Shown: positions 16,736-24,484 of the stretch, piece after piece
Layout of the letters: each line of letters starts with the position of its first letter
Position numbering within the stretch: the first letter of the stretch is position 1
From: Allobosea sp. WAO
GTDB lineage: Bacteria; Pseudomonadota; Alphaproteobacteria; Rhizobiales; Beijerinckiaceae
Assembly: GCF_001509835.1 (NCBI RefSeq)
Contig: NZ_JXTJ01000020.1
Coordinates: 54,409-118,408, forward strand
Direction: 5' to 3'
DNA length: 64,000 nucleotides
Notes under the pieces: model-generated
The model's database searches: none
What the model saw: only the letters and a program-made list of their open reading frames with translations
Told to the model about the DNA's origin: nothing
Translations under genes and position numbers: made by a program

Positions 16736-17472
16736 GCGGTTTTGATCTGACCGGCCAGACCATTCTGGTCACCGGCGCGGCCGGCGGCATTGGTGCGGTG
16801 ACGGCGAAGGTCCTGGCAGGCCTCGGCGCGAAGCTCGTCCTCACTGACCGCATCTCCTGCGTCGCGACGATCGCCGGACTTGGCGAGAAGACCAGCGCAG
16901 CCCGTGAGATCGTCGTCGACCTGCTCGAAGAGGATGCACCGCAGCGCCTGTCGGAGCTGGCTGGGCCGATCGATGCGGCCGTCCTCGGCGCAGGCATCTA
17001 CCGCCCGGTCGACTGGGATGCGGATGGCTGGGAAGAGGTCGCCGAGACCACCCTGTCGCTCAACCTGATGGCACCGATGCGGCTGGCGCGCGAACTCGTG
17101 CCCGCCATGGCGGCGCGCGGCGGTGGCCGGGTCGTCCTCGTCGGTTCGATCGTCGCCGCGACCGGCGGATCCTTCCCCGGCGTCGGCCCGCACTACGCGG
17201 CATCGAAGGGCGGTCTGCACACGCTGGTGCGCTGGCTCGCCGCTCGCTTCGGCGGCCAGGGCGTACTGGTCAACGGCATCGCGCCGGGGATCACCGACAC
17301 GGCCATGGTCGGGGTTCACGACCTTTCGGCGGCGCTGGCGAAGCATCCGCTCGGCCGCGCCGCGCGGCCCGAGGAGATCGCCTGGCCGATCGCCTTTCTC
17401 TGTTCACCGGCGGCGAGCTTCGTCTCGGGCGCCATCCTCGACGTGAATGGCGGCGCGATGATGCGCCCATGA
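16732..17472 (+). CDS. Short-chain dehydrogenase/reductase (SDR)
   Basis: The 246-residue protein has the Rossmann glycine motif TGAAGGIGAV near residues 14-23, the catalytic serine in VLVGSIVAATGG, the catalytic YAASKGGLH (Tyr-x3-Lys) and a typical C-terminal VSGAILDVNGG. It is NAD(P)-dependent by fold. Its start overlaps the GntR gene and it precedes a semialdehyde dehydrogenase gene. It could oxidise a dihydrodiol or alcohol precursor before ring cleavage, or reduce a semialdehyde; sequence alone does not settle this. Confidence 0.9.
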   Translation: MSGFDLTGQTILVTGAAGGIGAVTAKVLAGLGAKLVLTDRISCVATIAGLGEKTSAAREIVVDLLEEDAPQRLSELAGPIDAAVLGAGIYRPVDWDADGWEEVAETTLSLNLMAPMRLARELVPAMAARGGGRVVLVGSIVAATGGSFPGVGPHYAASKGGLHTLVRWLAARFGGQGVLVNGIAPGITDTAMVGVHDLSAALAKHPLGRAARPEEIAWPIAFLCSPAASFVSGAILDVNGGAMMRP

Positions 17473-17502
17473 CGACAACGACAACAAACCGGGAGTGAGA
17501 CG

Positions 17503-19008
17503 ATGAACAGCGCCGTTCCGCGCTACAAGGGTGCTGCCGCAGGCGCAGAGACCGCCCGCCTGTCGCATTTCATCGACGGCCGCTTCGTGCCGGCCGGCCG
17601 CAGCAGCTTCGAGAACCGCCATCCGGCAACCGGCGAGCTGATCAACCTCGTGCCGGAGGCCGACTCGGCTGCGATCGACGATGCGGTGAAGGCCGCCAAG
17701 CGGGCTCTCAAGGGCCCCTGGGGCAAGATGAGCGAGCAGCAGCGCTCGGCCATATTGCGCAAGGTCGCCGACGGGATCATGGCCCGTTTCGACGATTTCC
17801 TCGCCGCCGAGGTGCTCGACACCGGCAAGCCGAAGAGCCTCGCCTCGCATATCGACATTCCGCGCGGCGCCGCGAACTTCAACGTCTTCGCCGACCAGGT
17901 GCTGACGCTCTCGACCGAGACCTTCCGCATGGCGACGCCGGACGGCGCCGGCGCTCTGAACTACGCGATCCGTGGGCCGCGCGGCGTCATCGCCGTGGTC
18001 TGCCCGTGGAACCTGCCGCTGCTGCTAATGACCTGGAAGGTCGCGCCGGCGCTCGCCTGCGGCAACACCGTCGTGGTCAAGCCCTCCGAGGAAACGCCGA
18101 CCACCGCGACCATGCTCGGCGAGATCATGAACGAGGCCGGCGTGCCACCCGGCGTCTACAATGTCGTGCACGGCTTCGGCGAGGACAGCGCCGGCGAATA
18201 CCTGACCAGCCACCCGCTGGTCGACGGCATCACCTTCACGGGCGAGACCCGCACCGGCGAGGCGATCATGCGCGCTGCCGCCAAGGGCGTTCGCCCGGTC
18301 TCGCTCGAGCTCGGCGGCAAGAACGCCTCGCTGGTCTTCGCCGATTGCGACATGGACAAGGCGATCGAGGGCGTGACCCGCGCCGTCTTCGCCAATTGCG
18401 GCCAGGTCTGCTTGGGCACCGAACGCGTCTATGTCGAGCGGCCGATCTTCGCTGAGTTCACGCAGCGCCTGAAGCAGGCGGCGCAGAAGCTGACGCCCGG
18501 CAACCCGTTCGAGGCCGCGACCACGCTAGGCCCGCTGATCAGCCAGGTCCATCGCGACAAGGTGCTGTCCTACTATGCCAAGGCGAAGGCCGAGGGTGCC
18601 GAGATCATCACCGGCGGCGGCGTGCCCGAGCTTCCGGCTCCCTATTCCGCCGGCTCCTTCGTCGAGCCGACGATCTGGACCGGACTTCCTGAGGATTCGG
18701 CCGTGATGCGGGAAGAGATTTTTGGGCCCTGCTGCAACATCGTGCCCTTCGACGAGGAGGATGCCGTCATCGCCCTGGCGAATGACAGCCCCTACGGCCT
18801 CGCCACCTCGATCTGGACTGAGAACCTGACGCGGGCCCATCGCGTCGCGGCGCAGGTCGAGGTCGGCATCACCTGGGTGAACTCCTGGTTCCTGCGCGAT
18901 CTGCGCACGCCCTTCGGCGGCTCGAAGCAATCCGGCATCGGCCGCGAGGGCGGCGTGCACTCGATGGAGTTCTACACCGAGCTGCGCAACGTTTGCGTCA
19001 AGCTCTGA
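17503..19008 (+). CDS. 2-hydroxymuconate semialdehyde dehydrogenase (DmpC/XylG type)
   Basis: This is a 501-residue aldehyde dehydrogenase with the general-base glutamate in SLELGGKNASLVFAD and the catalytic cysteine in GQVCLGTERVYVERP. The latter stretch, together with DTGKPKSLASHIDIPRGAAN and the C-terminus EFYTELRNVCVKL, is characteristic of the DmpC/XylG branch. That branch oxidises 2-hydroxymuconate 6-semialdehyde (the catechol meta-cleavage product) with NAD+. A GGGAGTGAG Shine-Dalgarno precedes ATG 17503, 30 bases after the SDR gene. It fits directly after the extradiol dioxygenase encoded on the opposite strand. The exact ring substituents remain open. Confidence 0.92.
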   Translation: MNSAVPRYKGAAAGAETARLSHFIDGRFVPAGRSSFENRHPATGELINLVPEADSAAIDDAVKAAKRALKGPWGKMSEQQRSAILRKVADGIMARFDDFLAAEVLDTGKPKSLASHIDIPRGAANFNVFADQVLTLSTETFRMATPDGAGALNYAIRGPRGVIAVVCPWNLPLLLMTWKVAPALACGNTVVVKPSEETPTTATMLGEIMNEAGVPPGVYNVVHGFGEDSAGEYLTSHPLVDGITFTGETRTGEAIMRAAAKGVRPVSLELGGKNASLVFADCDMDKAIEGVTRAVFANCGQVCLGTERVYVERPIFAEFTQRLKQAAQKLTPGNPFEAATTLGPLISQVHRDKVLSYYAKAKAEGAEIITGGGVPELPAPYSAGSFVEPTIWTGLPEDSAVMREEIFGPCCNIVPFDEEDAVIALANDSPYGLATSIWTENLTRAHRVAAQVEVGITWVNSWFLRDLRTPFGGSKQSGIGREGGVHSMEFYTELRNVCVKL

Positions 19009-19099
19009 GTCCTCTTCGCTTTCTTCATCACATCCGGCGGCCGCAAACGACCGCCGTCTCCACAAGCGCGCTCAGCGCCGCAAATCACAGGAAACGTCC

Positions 19100-19882
19100 A
19101 TGCTGACCGAAGCCCAGCGCGCGCAGGTGGTGCGCTCCCTGCTCGAGAGCCATCGCACCAAGAAGCAGGGCGAGCGGCCCTCGCAGATGTTCCCGGAGAT
19201 CAAGATCGAGGACTCCTACGCGATCTCCTCGGCGGTGGCGCAGGAGCGGGTCAAGGCGGGAGCCCGCATCATCGGCCACAAGATCGGCCTGACCTCGAAG
19301 GCGATGCAGGCCTCCTCGAAGATCGACGAGCCCGACTATGGCTATCTCTTCGACGATCTCATCTTGAACGACGGCGCCAAGGTGAAGTTCGAGGATTTCT
19401 GCGTACCGCGCGTCGAGCCGGAACTGACCTTCATCCTGAAGGAGCCGCTGAAGGGGCCGGGCATCGGGTTGATCGATGTGCTGCGGGCGACTGAATATAT
19501 CGTGCCCTCGATCGAGATCATCGATGCGCGCGTCACCGAACCGCGCAAGATCTTCGACACGGTCGCCGACAACGGCGCAGCCGCGGGCATCGTACTCGGC
19601 GGCCGGCCGGTCCGGCCCGAAGATGTCGACCTGCGCTGGGTCGGCGCGATCTTCTACCGCAACTCCGAGATCGAGGAGACCGGCCTCGCCGCCGGCGTTC
19701 TCGGCCACCCCGCCATGGCGATCGCCTGGCTCGCCAACAAGCTCGCTCCGTTCGACATCACCCTGCAGCCGGGCGACCTGATGCTGTCCGGCTCCTTCAC
19801 ACGGCCGGTCTGGGCGGCTAAGGGCGATACGCTGCACGCCGATTTCGGGCCGCTCGGTAGCGTCTCCGTGCAGTTTGTCTGA
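19100..19882 (+). CDS. hpaH: 2-oxohept-4-ene-1,7-dioate hydratase (HpaH type)
   Basis: The 260-residue hydratase matches HpaH of the homoprotocatechuate pathway: GHKIGLTSKAMQASSKIDEP, the metal-binding Glu pair in RVEPELTFIL, Glu in SIEIIDAR, and GGRPVRPEDVDLRW. The C-terminal SGSFTRPVWAAKGDTL also fits the family. The enzyme adds water to the 2-hydroxydienoate formed after decarboxylation in the meta pathway. It is followed 11 bases later by the HpaI-type aldolase, the next step. A 91-base gap separates it from the dehydrogenase gene; this gap holds a weak CGGCGG/CCGCCG hairpin at 19035-19056. Confidence 0.9.
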   Translation: MLTEAQRAQVVRSLLESHRTKKQGERPSQMFPEIKIEDSYAISSAVAQERVKAGARIIGHKIGLTSKAMQASSKIDEPDYGYLFDDLILNDGAKVKFEDFCVPRVEPELTFILKEPLKGPGIGLIDVLRATEYIVPSIEIIDARVTEPRKIFDTVADNGAAAGIVLGGRPVRPEDVDLRWVGAIFYRNSEIEETGLAAGVLGHPAMAIAWLANKLAPFDITLQPGDLMLSGSFTRPVWAAKGDTLHADFGPLGSVSVQFV

Positions 19883-19893
19883 GAGGGAGCGCC

Positions 19894-20658
19894 ATGGATC
19901 TGCCCCGCAACGCCTTCAAGGCCGCGCTCGCCCGCGGCGAATTGCAGATCGGGCTGTGGAGCAGCCTGTGCAGCCCGATCGTCGCCGAGATCATCGGCTA
20001 TAGCGGCTTCGACTGGATCCTGGTCGACACCGAGCATTCGCCGAACGAGCCGCCGGCTGTGCTCGCCCAGCTCCAGGCCTTGCAGGCCGGCACCGCGACG
20101 CCGATCGTGCGCCCGGCCTGGAACGATCCGGTGCTGCTGAAGCGCCTGCTCGACATCGGCGCGCAGGCGGTGCTGGTGCCTTTCGTGCAAAACGCCGAGG
20201 AAGCCGCCAAGGCGGTCGCCGCCTGCCGCTATCCGCCGGCCGGCATTCGCGGCATCACCGTGAGCGGGCGCGGCAGCCGCTATGGCCGCGTGCCCGACTA
20301 TCTCAAGCGCGCCGATGCCGAGATCTGCGTGCTCGTCCAGGTCGAAACCGGCGAGGCGCTGGCGCAGCTTGAGGCGATCGCCTCGGTCGACGGGGTCGAT
20401 GGCGTCTTCATCGGTCCCGCGGACCTCTCGGCGTCGCTCGGCCATATCGGCAATCCCGGCCATCCCGAGGTACAGGAAGCGATCAAGGGCGCCGCGGCCC
20501 GCCTGACCGCGATCGGCAAGCCGGCTGGCATCCTCACCGCCTCCGAGGCCGACGCCCGCCGCTACATCGAATGGGGCTACCGCTTCGTCGCCGTCGGCTC
20601 CGATCTCGGCCTGCTGACCAAGCACGCCGACGCGCTGGCGAAGACGTTCAAGTCGTAA
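19894..20658 (+). CDS. hpaI: 4-hydroxy-2-oxoheptanedioate aldolase (HpaI type)
   Basis: This is a 254-residue class II pyruvate aldolase of the HpcH/HpaI family. The catalytic histidine lies in VDTEHSPNE, the pyruvate-binding arginine in VRPAWNDP, and the metal ligands in VQVETGEA (Glu) and GPADLSASLG (Asp). It cleaves the hydrated product to pyruvate plus a semialdehyde. It is preceded by a strong GAGGGAG ribosome-binding site and is the last gene of the plus-strand aromatic operon. Confidence 0.92.
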   Translation: MDLPRNAFKAALARGELQIGLWSSLCSPIVAEIIGYSGFDWILVDTEHSPNEPPAVLAQLQALQAGTATPIVRPAWNDPVLLKRLLDIGAQAVLVPFVQNAEEAAKAVAACRYPPAGIRGITVSGRGSRYGRVPDYLKRADAEICVLVQVETGEALAQLEAIASVDGVDGVFIGPADLSASLGHIGNPGHPEVQEAIKGAAARLTAIGKPAGILTASEADARRYIEWGYRFVAVGSDLGLLTKHADALAKTFKS

Positions 20659-20778
20659 CGCGGCGACATGTCCGAGCGGATAGTTCTTCTGCCGTGACAC
20701 GGGTGCCCAGAAGATCGCAACCGGGGGGCACCTCACGCCGCCCGGCAGCTTGCCGCCCGCGTTGGGGTAAAATGGCCC

Positions 20779-20801
20779 TCAGGATGCCAACGTCATCCTG
20801 A
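20779..20801. terminator. Hairpin between convergent genes
   Basis: TCAGGATG-CCAACGT-CATCCTGA forms a perfect 8-base stem with a 7-base loop in the 160-base gap between the aldolase gene and the convergent ABC-like gene. There is no U-tract on either strand, so it may be a weak bidirectional terminator or a 3'-end stabiliser. Confidence 0.45.
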
Positions 20802-20818
20802 CGAGCAACCCCGCCGGT

Positions 20819-23800
20819 TCAGCCGCCCGCCGATCCGTCGCGCTCACGCCGGGAAACGATCGCGACGTTGTCTTGCAGCCGCTTCACGATCAGCTGCATG
20901 ACGGACAGCGTCATGTCCGGGAACTCTTCCAGCAAGGCGAGGAACACCTCTTTGCGAAGCTTCAGCGCCGTGAGCTCGGTAGTTGCACGGACGGTCGCCG
21001 AGCGCACCTCTCCTGTGACCACGCCCATTTCGCCCACGATCGCGGGCGCCTGGACCTGGGAAACCCGCACCGACTTCTCTGACGGGCCGATCAGGATGTC
21101 CGCCGTGCCGGTGATCACGACGTAGGCAGCGTCGGATTCGGTGCCCTGCTCGAACAGCACGTCTCCAACCGCAAACACGGTTCGCTCGCTGGTGAAAGCC
21201 AAAAGCTTGATGCGCGCCAGATCGAGATTGGCGAATATCGGCACCGCCCTCAGCGCAACGACATCGTCGCGGTCGCTGCCCTCGCGCTCGCCCGAAAGCC
21301 CGGCTGCGGCCGGTTGCTGACCGGGTGTCGGCCGCAATCTGGCGCCCTCGAAGACCACGGAGACATCCATCGGCACCTCCCCATCATATTCGCGCGCGAC
21401 GACGATCAGGGTCCGGCCCGCCATGGCGTCGCACACGCGCCTCAGGATTGCCTTGCCCTCGGTCGGGCTCAGGCTGCTCAATGCGTTGTCGAGGATCAAC
21501 AGTGCGGGGCGCTTGATCAGGCAGCGCGCCAGCGCGATCTGTGCTTTGACCGCCGGAAACAGCAGCCGACCGGCATACCCGGCCGGCTGGGCCAAACCGA
21601 TCCGGTAAATCTCGCTATCCAGTCCGAGTTCGACCATGGCCTCGCAGATGGCCGCGTCGACGCGCTCGCGGACGCCTGCAGCTGCAGACGTCACACGTCC
21701 GAACAGAAGGTTCTCCCGAACCGGCACGGCCCCCCATTCGTTTGAATCGTAGAAATCGATGATCCGCGCCGTGTCCTGCGAGATGCGTGCGCGGAAGGCC
21801 TGGCGCGCCAGCAGAATGCGCTGCTCCATCTGCTCATCGAGAAAACCGAGCCGGTGCTCGGGCTCGATGTAAAGGAGCGCGAGCCCCTTGAACTTGGTCC
21901 GGTCGACATCGTCGCTCAGCCCGGCATCCGCCCGCGCCAGGCGCTCGCGATAGGCCTGGAACTCTTCGGCCGCGATGAAGGAGAAGCGCTCGAACAGAAG
22001 ATGGTCCGGGGTCAGATCAGAGAAGATCTCGAGCATGGTCGCGGCGATCCGCCGGCCGATGATCGTCAGCTCATCGGTCAAGCCCAGCCTATCGAGGATG
22101 TCCCGCGTGAGATCGTGCTCGGCCAGCCTGGCTCCGCTGATCGCGACATCGTTCGGAACGCCGAAGAGGATGTTCTCGCCGATCGTGGCGGTGCGGATGT
22201 ACCGAGCCGGATCATAGGGCTCGACGACGCCCTGCTCTCCTCGCGCGGCCAACACCTTGCGGATGTGGGCCCTGATCTTCGCCAGGTGGGCGGTCAGGAC
22301 GGGAACCTCGTCCGCTACCGACCTGCTCGCAAGGCCATAGCGGAACACGGCCTCGGAAAGACCGACGACGCGCAAGGTCGCCGCAAGACGAGCCTCCGAC
22401 GCCTCGTCGTCGGCCGTCTTCGTACCCAGGCCGCGCAAGCCGTAGACGATGTTGTCGCGCAGGGTTCCATCGAAGATCGCAGCCTCGGCGCCGGCATAGG
22501 CGATGCAGCGCCCGCGGGTCGCTTCCGAAATCGACTCGACCGCGGCATCGCCAATCATGAGCGTGCCGTCGCTGGCCGTGAGACGCCCACCAAGTATGCG
22601 GGCAAAGCAACCGGCACCTTCCCCGGCCCCGGAGATCATGGTGTGGCGTCCCAACGGTATGATGAGGGAAACCCGGTCGAGCATCCGGTCTCCCGCCGCA
22701 CTGACAGCCGTCAGGCCTTGCGAAGTGATTGTCCCGGTTTCCGGAAGCCGGTCGGCGCTCGGCTCGGCAGCCCGGGCTTCGGCTCGCGCCGAGGGAGTGG
22801 CCAAGGCAAACTGCTCGGTGACCTGCTGAAACTTGGCTTCGACATCCAGCCGCTGCTGGTCCCAGTCGATCAGCTCCTTCACCGGCGGAGGCAAGTCGCG
22901 ATAAGCGGCGATCACGGCCACAAGCTGCCCGATCCCGAGGCTCCCCGTCAGGGCGGCGTAACCGCCGATCGTATAAAACAGGAACGGCGTCACCTGCGCC
23001 ATCAGGTTGTTGAGAGTCTTGACGGCGAATTTCCGCCCGAACAGCTGGTAGCGGATGCCGAACAAGGCTTCGAGCCTTTGCGCCACCAGCCCGCGCTCGA
23101 GCGTGGCGGTCCCATGGTTCGACACCTCGTCGAGCGTCTCGACCACCTCTCCGATCTTGCCCGCCAGGGCTCGGGAGGCGATTTGGCGCTGCTTGCCGAG
23201 ACGTATCTGCTCTCGCCGCAAGCGTGGAATGACCAGAACCTGCGAGGCGATCATCGCAAGAGCAACGAGGCCGAGCAGCACATTCTGCATCAGGATGAAG
23301 ACGAGGGCGGTCAGCGCCTGCCCACCCAGGAAAACCGGCTGGACGAATGCGTCCCCGACGAAACCGCCGATAGGCTCGACTTCGTCCTTGATGATGGAGG
23401 CGGCCTCGGAGGGCTTCAGACGCTGCCGTTGCTCCGGCGTCGACGCGAGCAAGGACGAGAACAGATCGAAACGGAGGCGCTGCAGCAAGCGTTCGCCGAG
23501 AGCGCCTTTTCGGAGATTTATGAGATACTTGAAATAGCCATTGATCAACATCAGAAAGAGAAACGCAAAAGACAATATAAATAGATACGATATACGATCA
23601 ACATCGATCCCGGAGAATCTTAATTCAAAACCAGCAATCCGAATACCGGAGTTGAAGGACAATATATTCGTAGGACCACCGCCATCCGGAAAGCCTTTGC
23701 CCTGCAAGGCGCCGGAAATAATGAGCTTCGGCAACTCCAGAGACAAATAATAAAAGGGCAGAGACGCGATAACGATCGCAATAATTCTGATTTGCTCAGA

Positions 23801-23857
23801 ATTACTGTTACGCCAAACATAAGAAAACAAGCTGCCTTGAGCAGATTTCATCCTCAC
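20819..23857 (-). CDS. ABC-exporter-like protein with degenerate ATPase motifs and a cyclic-nucleotide-binding domain
   Basis: The 1012-residue protein has three parts. Residues 1-340 form an exporter-type transmembrane domain. Residues about 385-830 form an unusually long nucleotide-binding-like region, against about 240 residues normally. Residues about 880-1000 are a Crp-type cyclic-nucleotide-binding domain (RTVFAVGDVLFEQGTESDAA; AIVGEMGVVTGE). The Walker A position reads GAGEGAG with no lysine (near residues 405-412), the signature position reads FPAVKAQIALAR (near 768), and Walker B ends ILDN instead of ILDE (near 786). The post-Q-loop motif occurs three times (DNIVYG, ENILFG, ENLLFG; near 466, 558 and 715). 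The start is GTG 23857 or ATG 23851. ATP hydrolysis looks impaired; the function is unknown. Confidence 0.8.
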   Translation of the reverse strand: MRMKSAQGSLFSYVWRNSNSEQIRIIAIVIASLPFYYLSLELPKLIISGALQGKGFPDGGGPTNILSFNSGIRIAGFELRFSGIDVDRISYLFILSFAFLFLMLINGYFKYLINLRKGALGERLLQRLRFDLFSSLLASTPEQRQRLKPSEAASIIKDEVEPIGGFVGDAFVQPVFLGGQALTALVFILMQNVLLGLVALAMIASQVLVIPRLRREQIRLGKQRQIASRALAGKIGEVVETLDEVSNHGTATLERGLVAQRLEALFGIRYQLFGRKFAVKTLNNLMAQVTPFLFYTIGGYAALTGSLGIGQLVAVIAAYRDLPPPVKELIDWDQQRLDVEAKFQQVTEQFALATPSARAEARAAEPSADRLPETGTITSQGLTAVSAAGDRMLDRVSLIIPLGRHTMISGAGEGAGCFARILGGRLTASDGTLMIGDAAVESISEATRGRCIAYAGAEAAIFDGTLRDNIVYGLRGLGTKTADDEASEARLAATLRVVGLSEAVFRYGLASRSVADEVPVLTAHLAKIRAHIRKVLAARGEQGVVEPYDPARYIRTATIGENILFGVPNDVAISGARLAEHDLTRDILDRLGLTDELTIIGRRIAATMLEIFSDLTPDHLLFERFSFIAAEEFQAYRERLARADAGLSDDVDRTKFKGLALLYIEPEHRLGFLDEQMEQRILLARQAFRARISQDTARIIDFYDSNEWGAVPVRENLLFGRVTSAAAGVRERVDAAICEAMVELGLDSEIYRIGLAQPAGYAGRLLFPAVKAQIALARCLIKRPALLILDNALSSLSPTEGKAILRRVCDAMAGRTLIVVAREYDGEVPMDVSVVFEGARLRPTPGQQPAAAGLSGEREGSDRDDVVALRAVPIFANLDLARIKLLAFTSERTVFAVGDVLFEQGTESDAAYVVITGTADILIGPSEKSVRVSQVQAPAIVGEMGVVTGEVRSATVRATTELTALKLRKEVFLALLEEFPDMTLSVMQLIVKRLQDNVAIVSRRERDGSAGG

Positions 23858-24484
23858 AGAACCGACATCGACGCAAGCTCCCGAACACTCCCGGCGTTAG
23901 CGATCACCCGCCCCTGAAGCAGATTTCGATCCAGAAAGGCAGTGAATGCCGCCTCAAAGAGCGTGAGGCGAAGCGGATAGATCAGAAAGACAGCCAGCCT
24001 CAGGTCTATTTCTGCTGCGCGTTAACAAAGAAAAAACAAAACGATCACAGACGTCGTGTGGCGTGGGCCGAAATCAGAACGCAACGCGCCACCTTTCGCC
24101 GCTGCAAAGCGACGAATTCTCTAGCCTCAAGCAGACAAATACTCCCACGCAGGGGAACGCTCGAGATTTCGTACGCCCAGCACCCCGCCGTCAATGGGGT
24201 TCGGCCGCACAGCAGGCCCTGCGACGCCGCTCTTACCCGAATGCGTCGCTGACTCGCTGGTATCGACCAGAATCCGAAAGCCCTCGCCGGCGCTTGACCA
24301 ATTATGATGCATCATAATATGATGCATCATAATCGAGAACCAAGGAGGAAGCCGGAAGCGCGCTCTGGCACAGACGCCTTCAGGCCGCCCCGGGATCAGC
24401 CGATGCAATTCGGCGATCCGGGTCAGGACCAAAATCAAAGTGCGAAGAATCGCAAAAAACAAAAGCACCCGGAGGAAAACAATC
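23858..24484. other. 627-base gap without a convincing gene
   Basis: This stretch separates the ABC-like gene (minus) from the dipeptide-type importer operon (plus). Its first 200 bases are AT-rich and should hold the minus-strand promoter. The only strong element is the tandem palindrome at 24301-24333. Short open frames in it have no recognisable family or ribosome-binding site. Confidence 0.7.
24301..24333. promoter_or_regulatory. Tandem palindromic operator upstream of the importer operon
   Basis: ATTATGATGCATCATAAT (24301-24318) is a perfect 18-base palindrome. A second copy of its core, ATGATGCATCAT, follows at 24319-24330, with centres 15 bases apart. Two adjacent symmetrical sites suggest cooperative binding of a dimeric repressor about 150 bases before the first gene. 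The best candidate is the GntR/FCD regulator encoded at 33966 in the same cluster. Confidence 0.65.

Noticed and set aside
19035..19056. CGGCGG/CCGCCG hairpin between dehydrogenase and hydratase genes
   Set aside because: A 6-base GC stem is expected by chance at this composition; no T-run, and the operon seems to continue.
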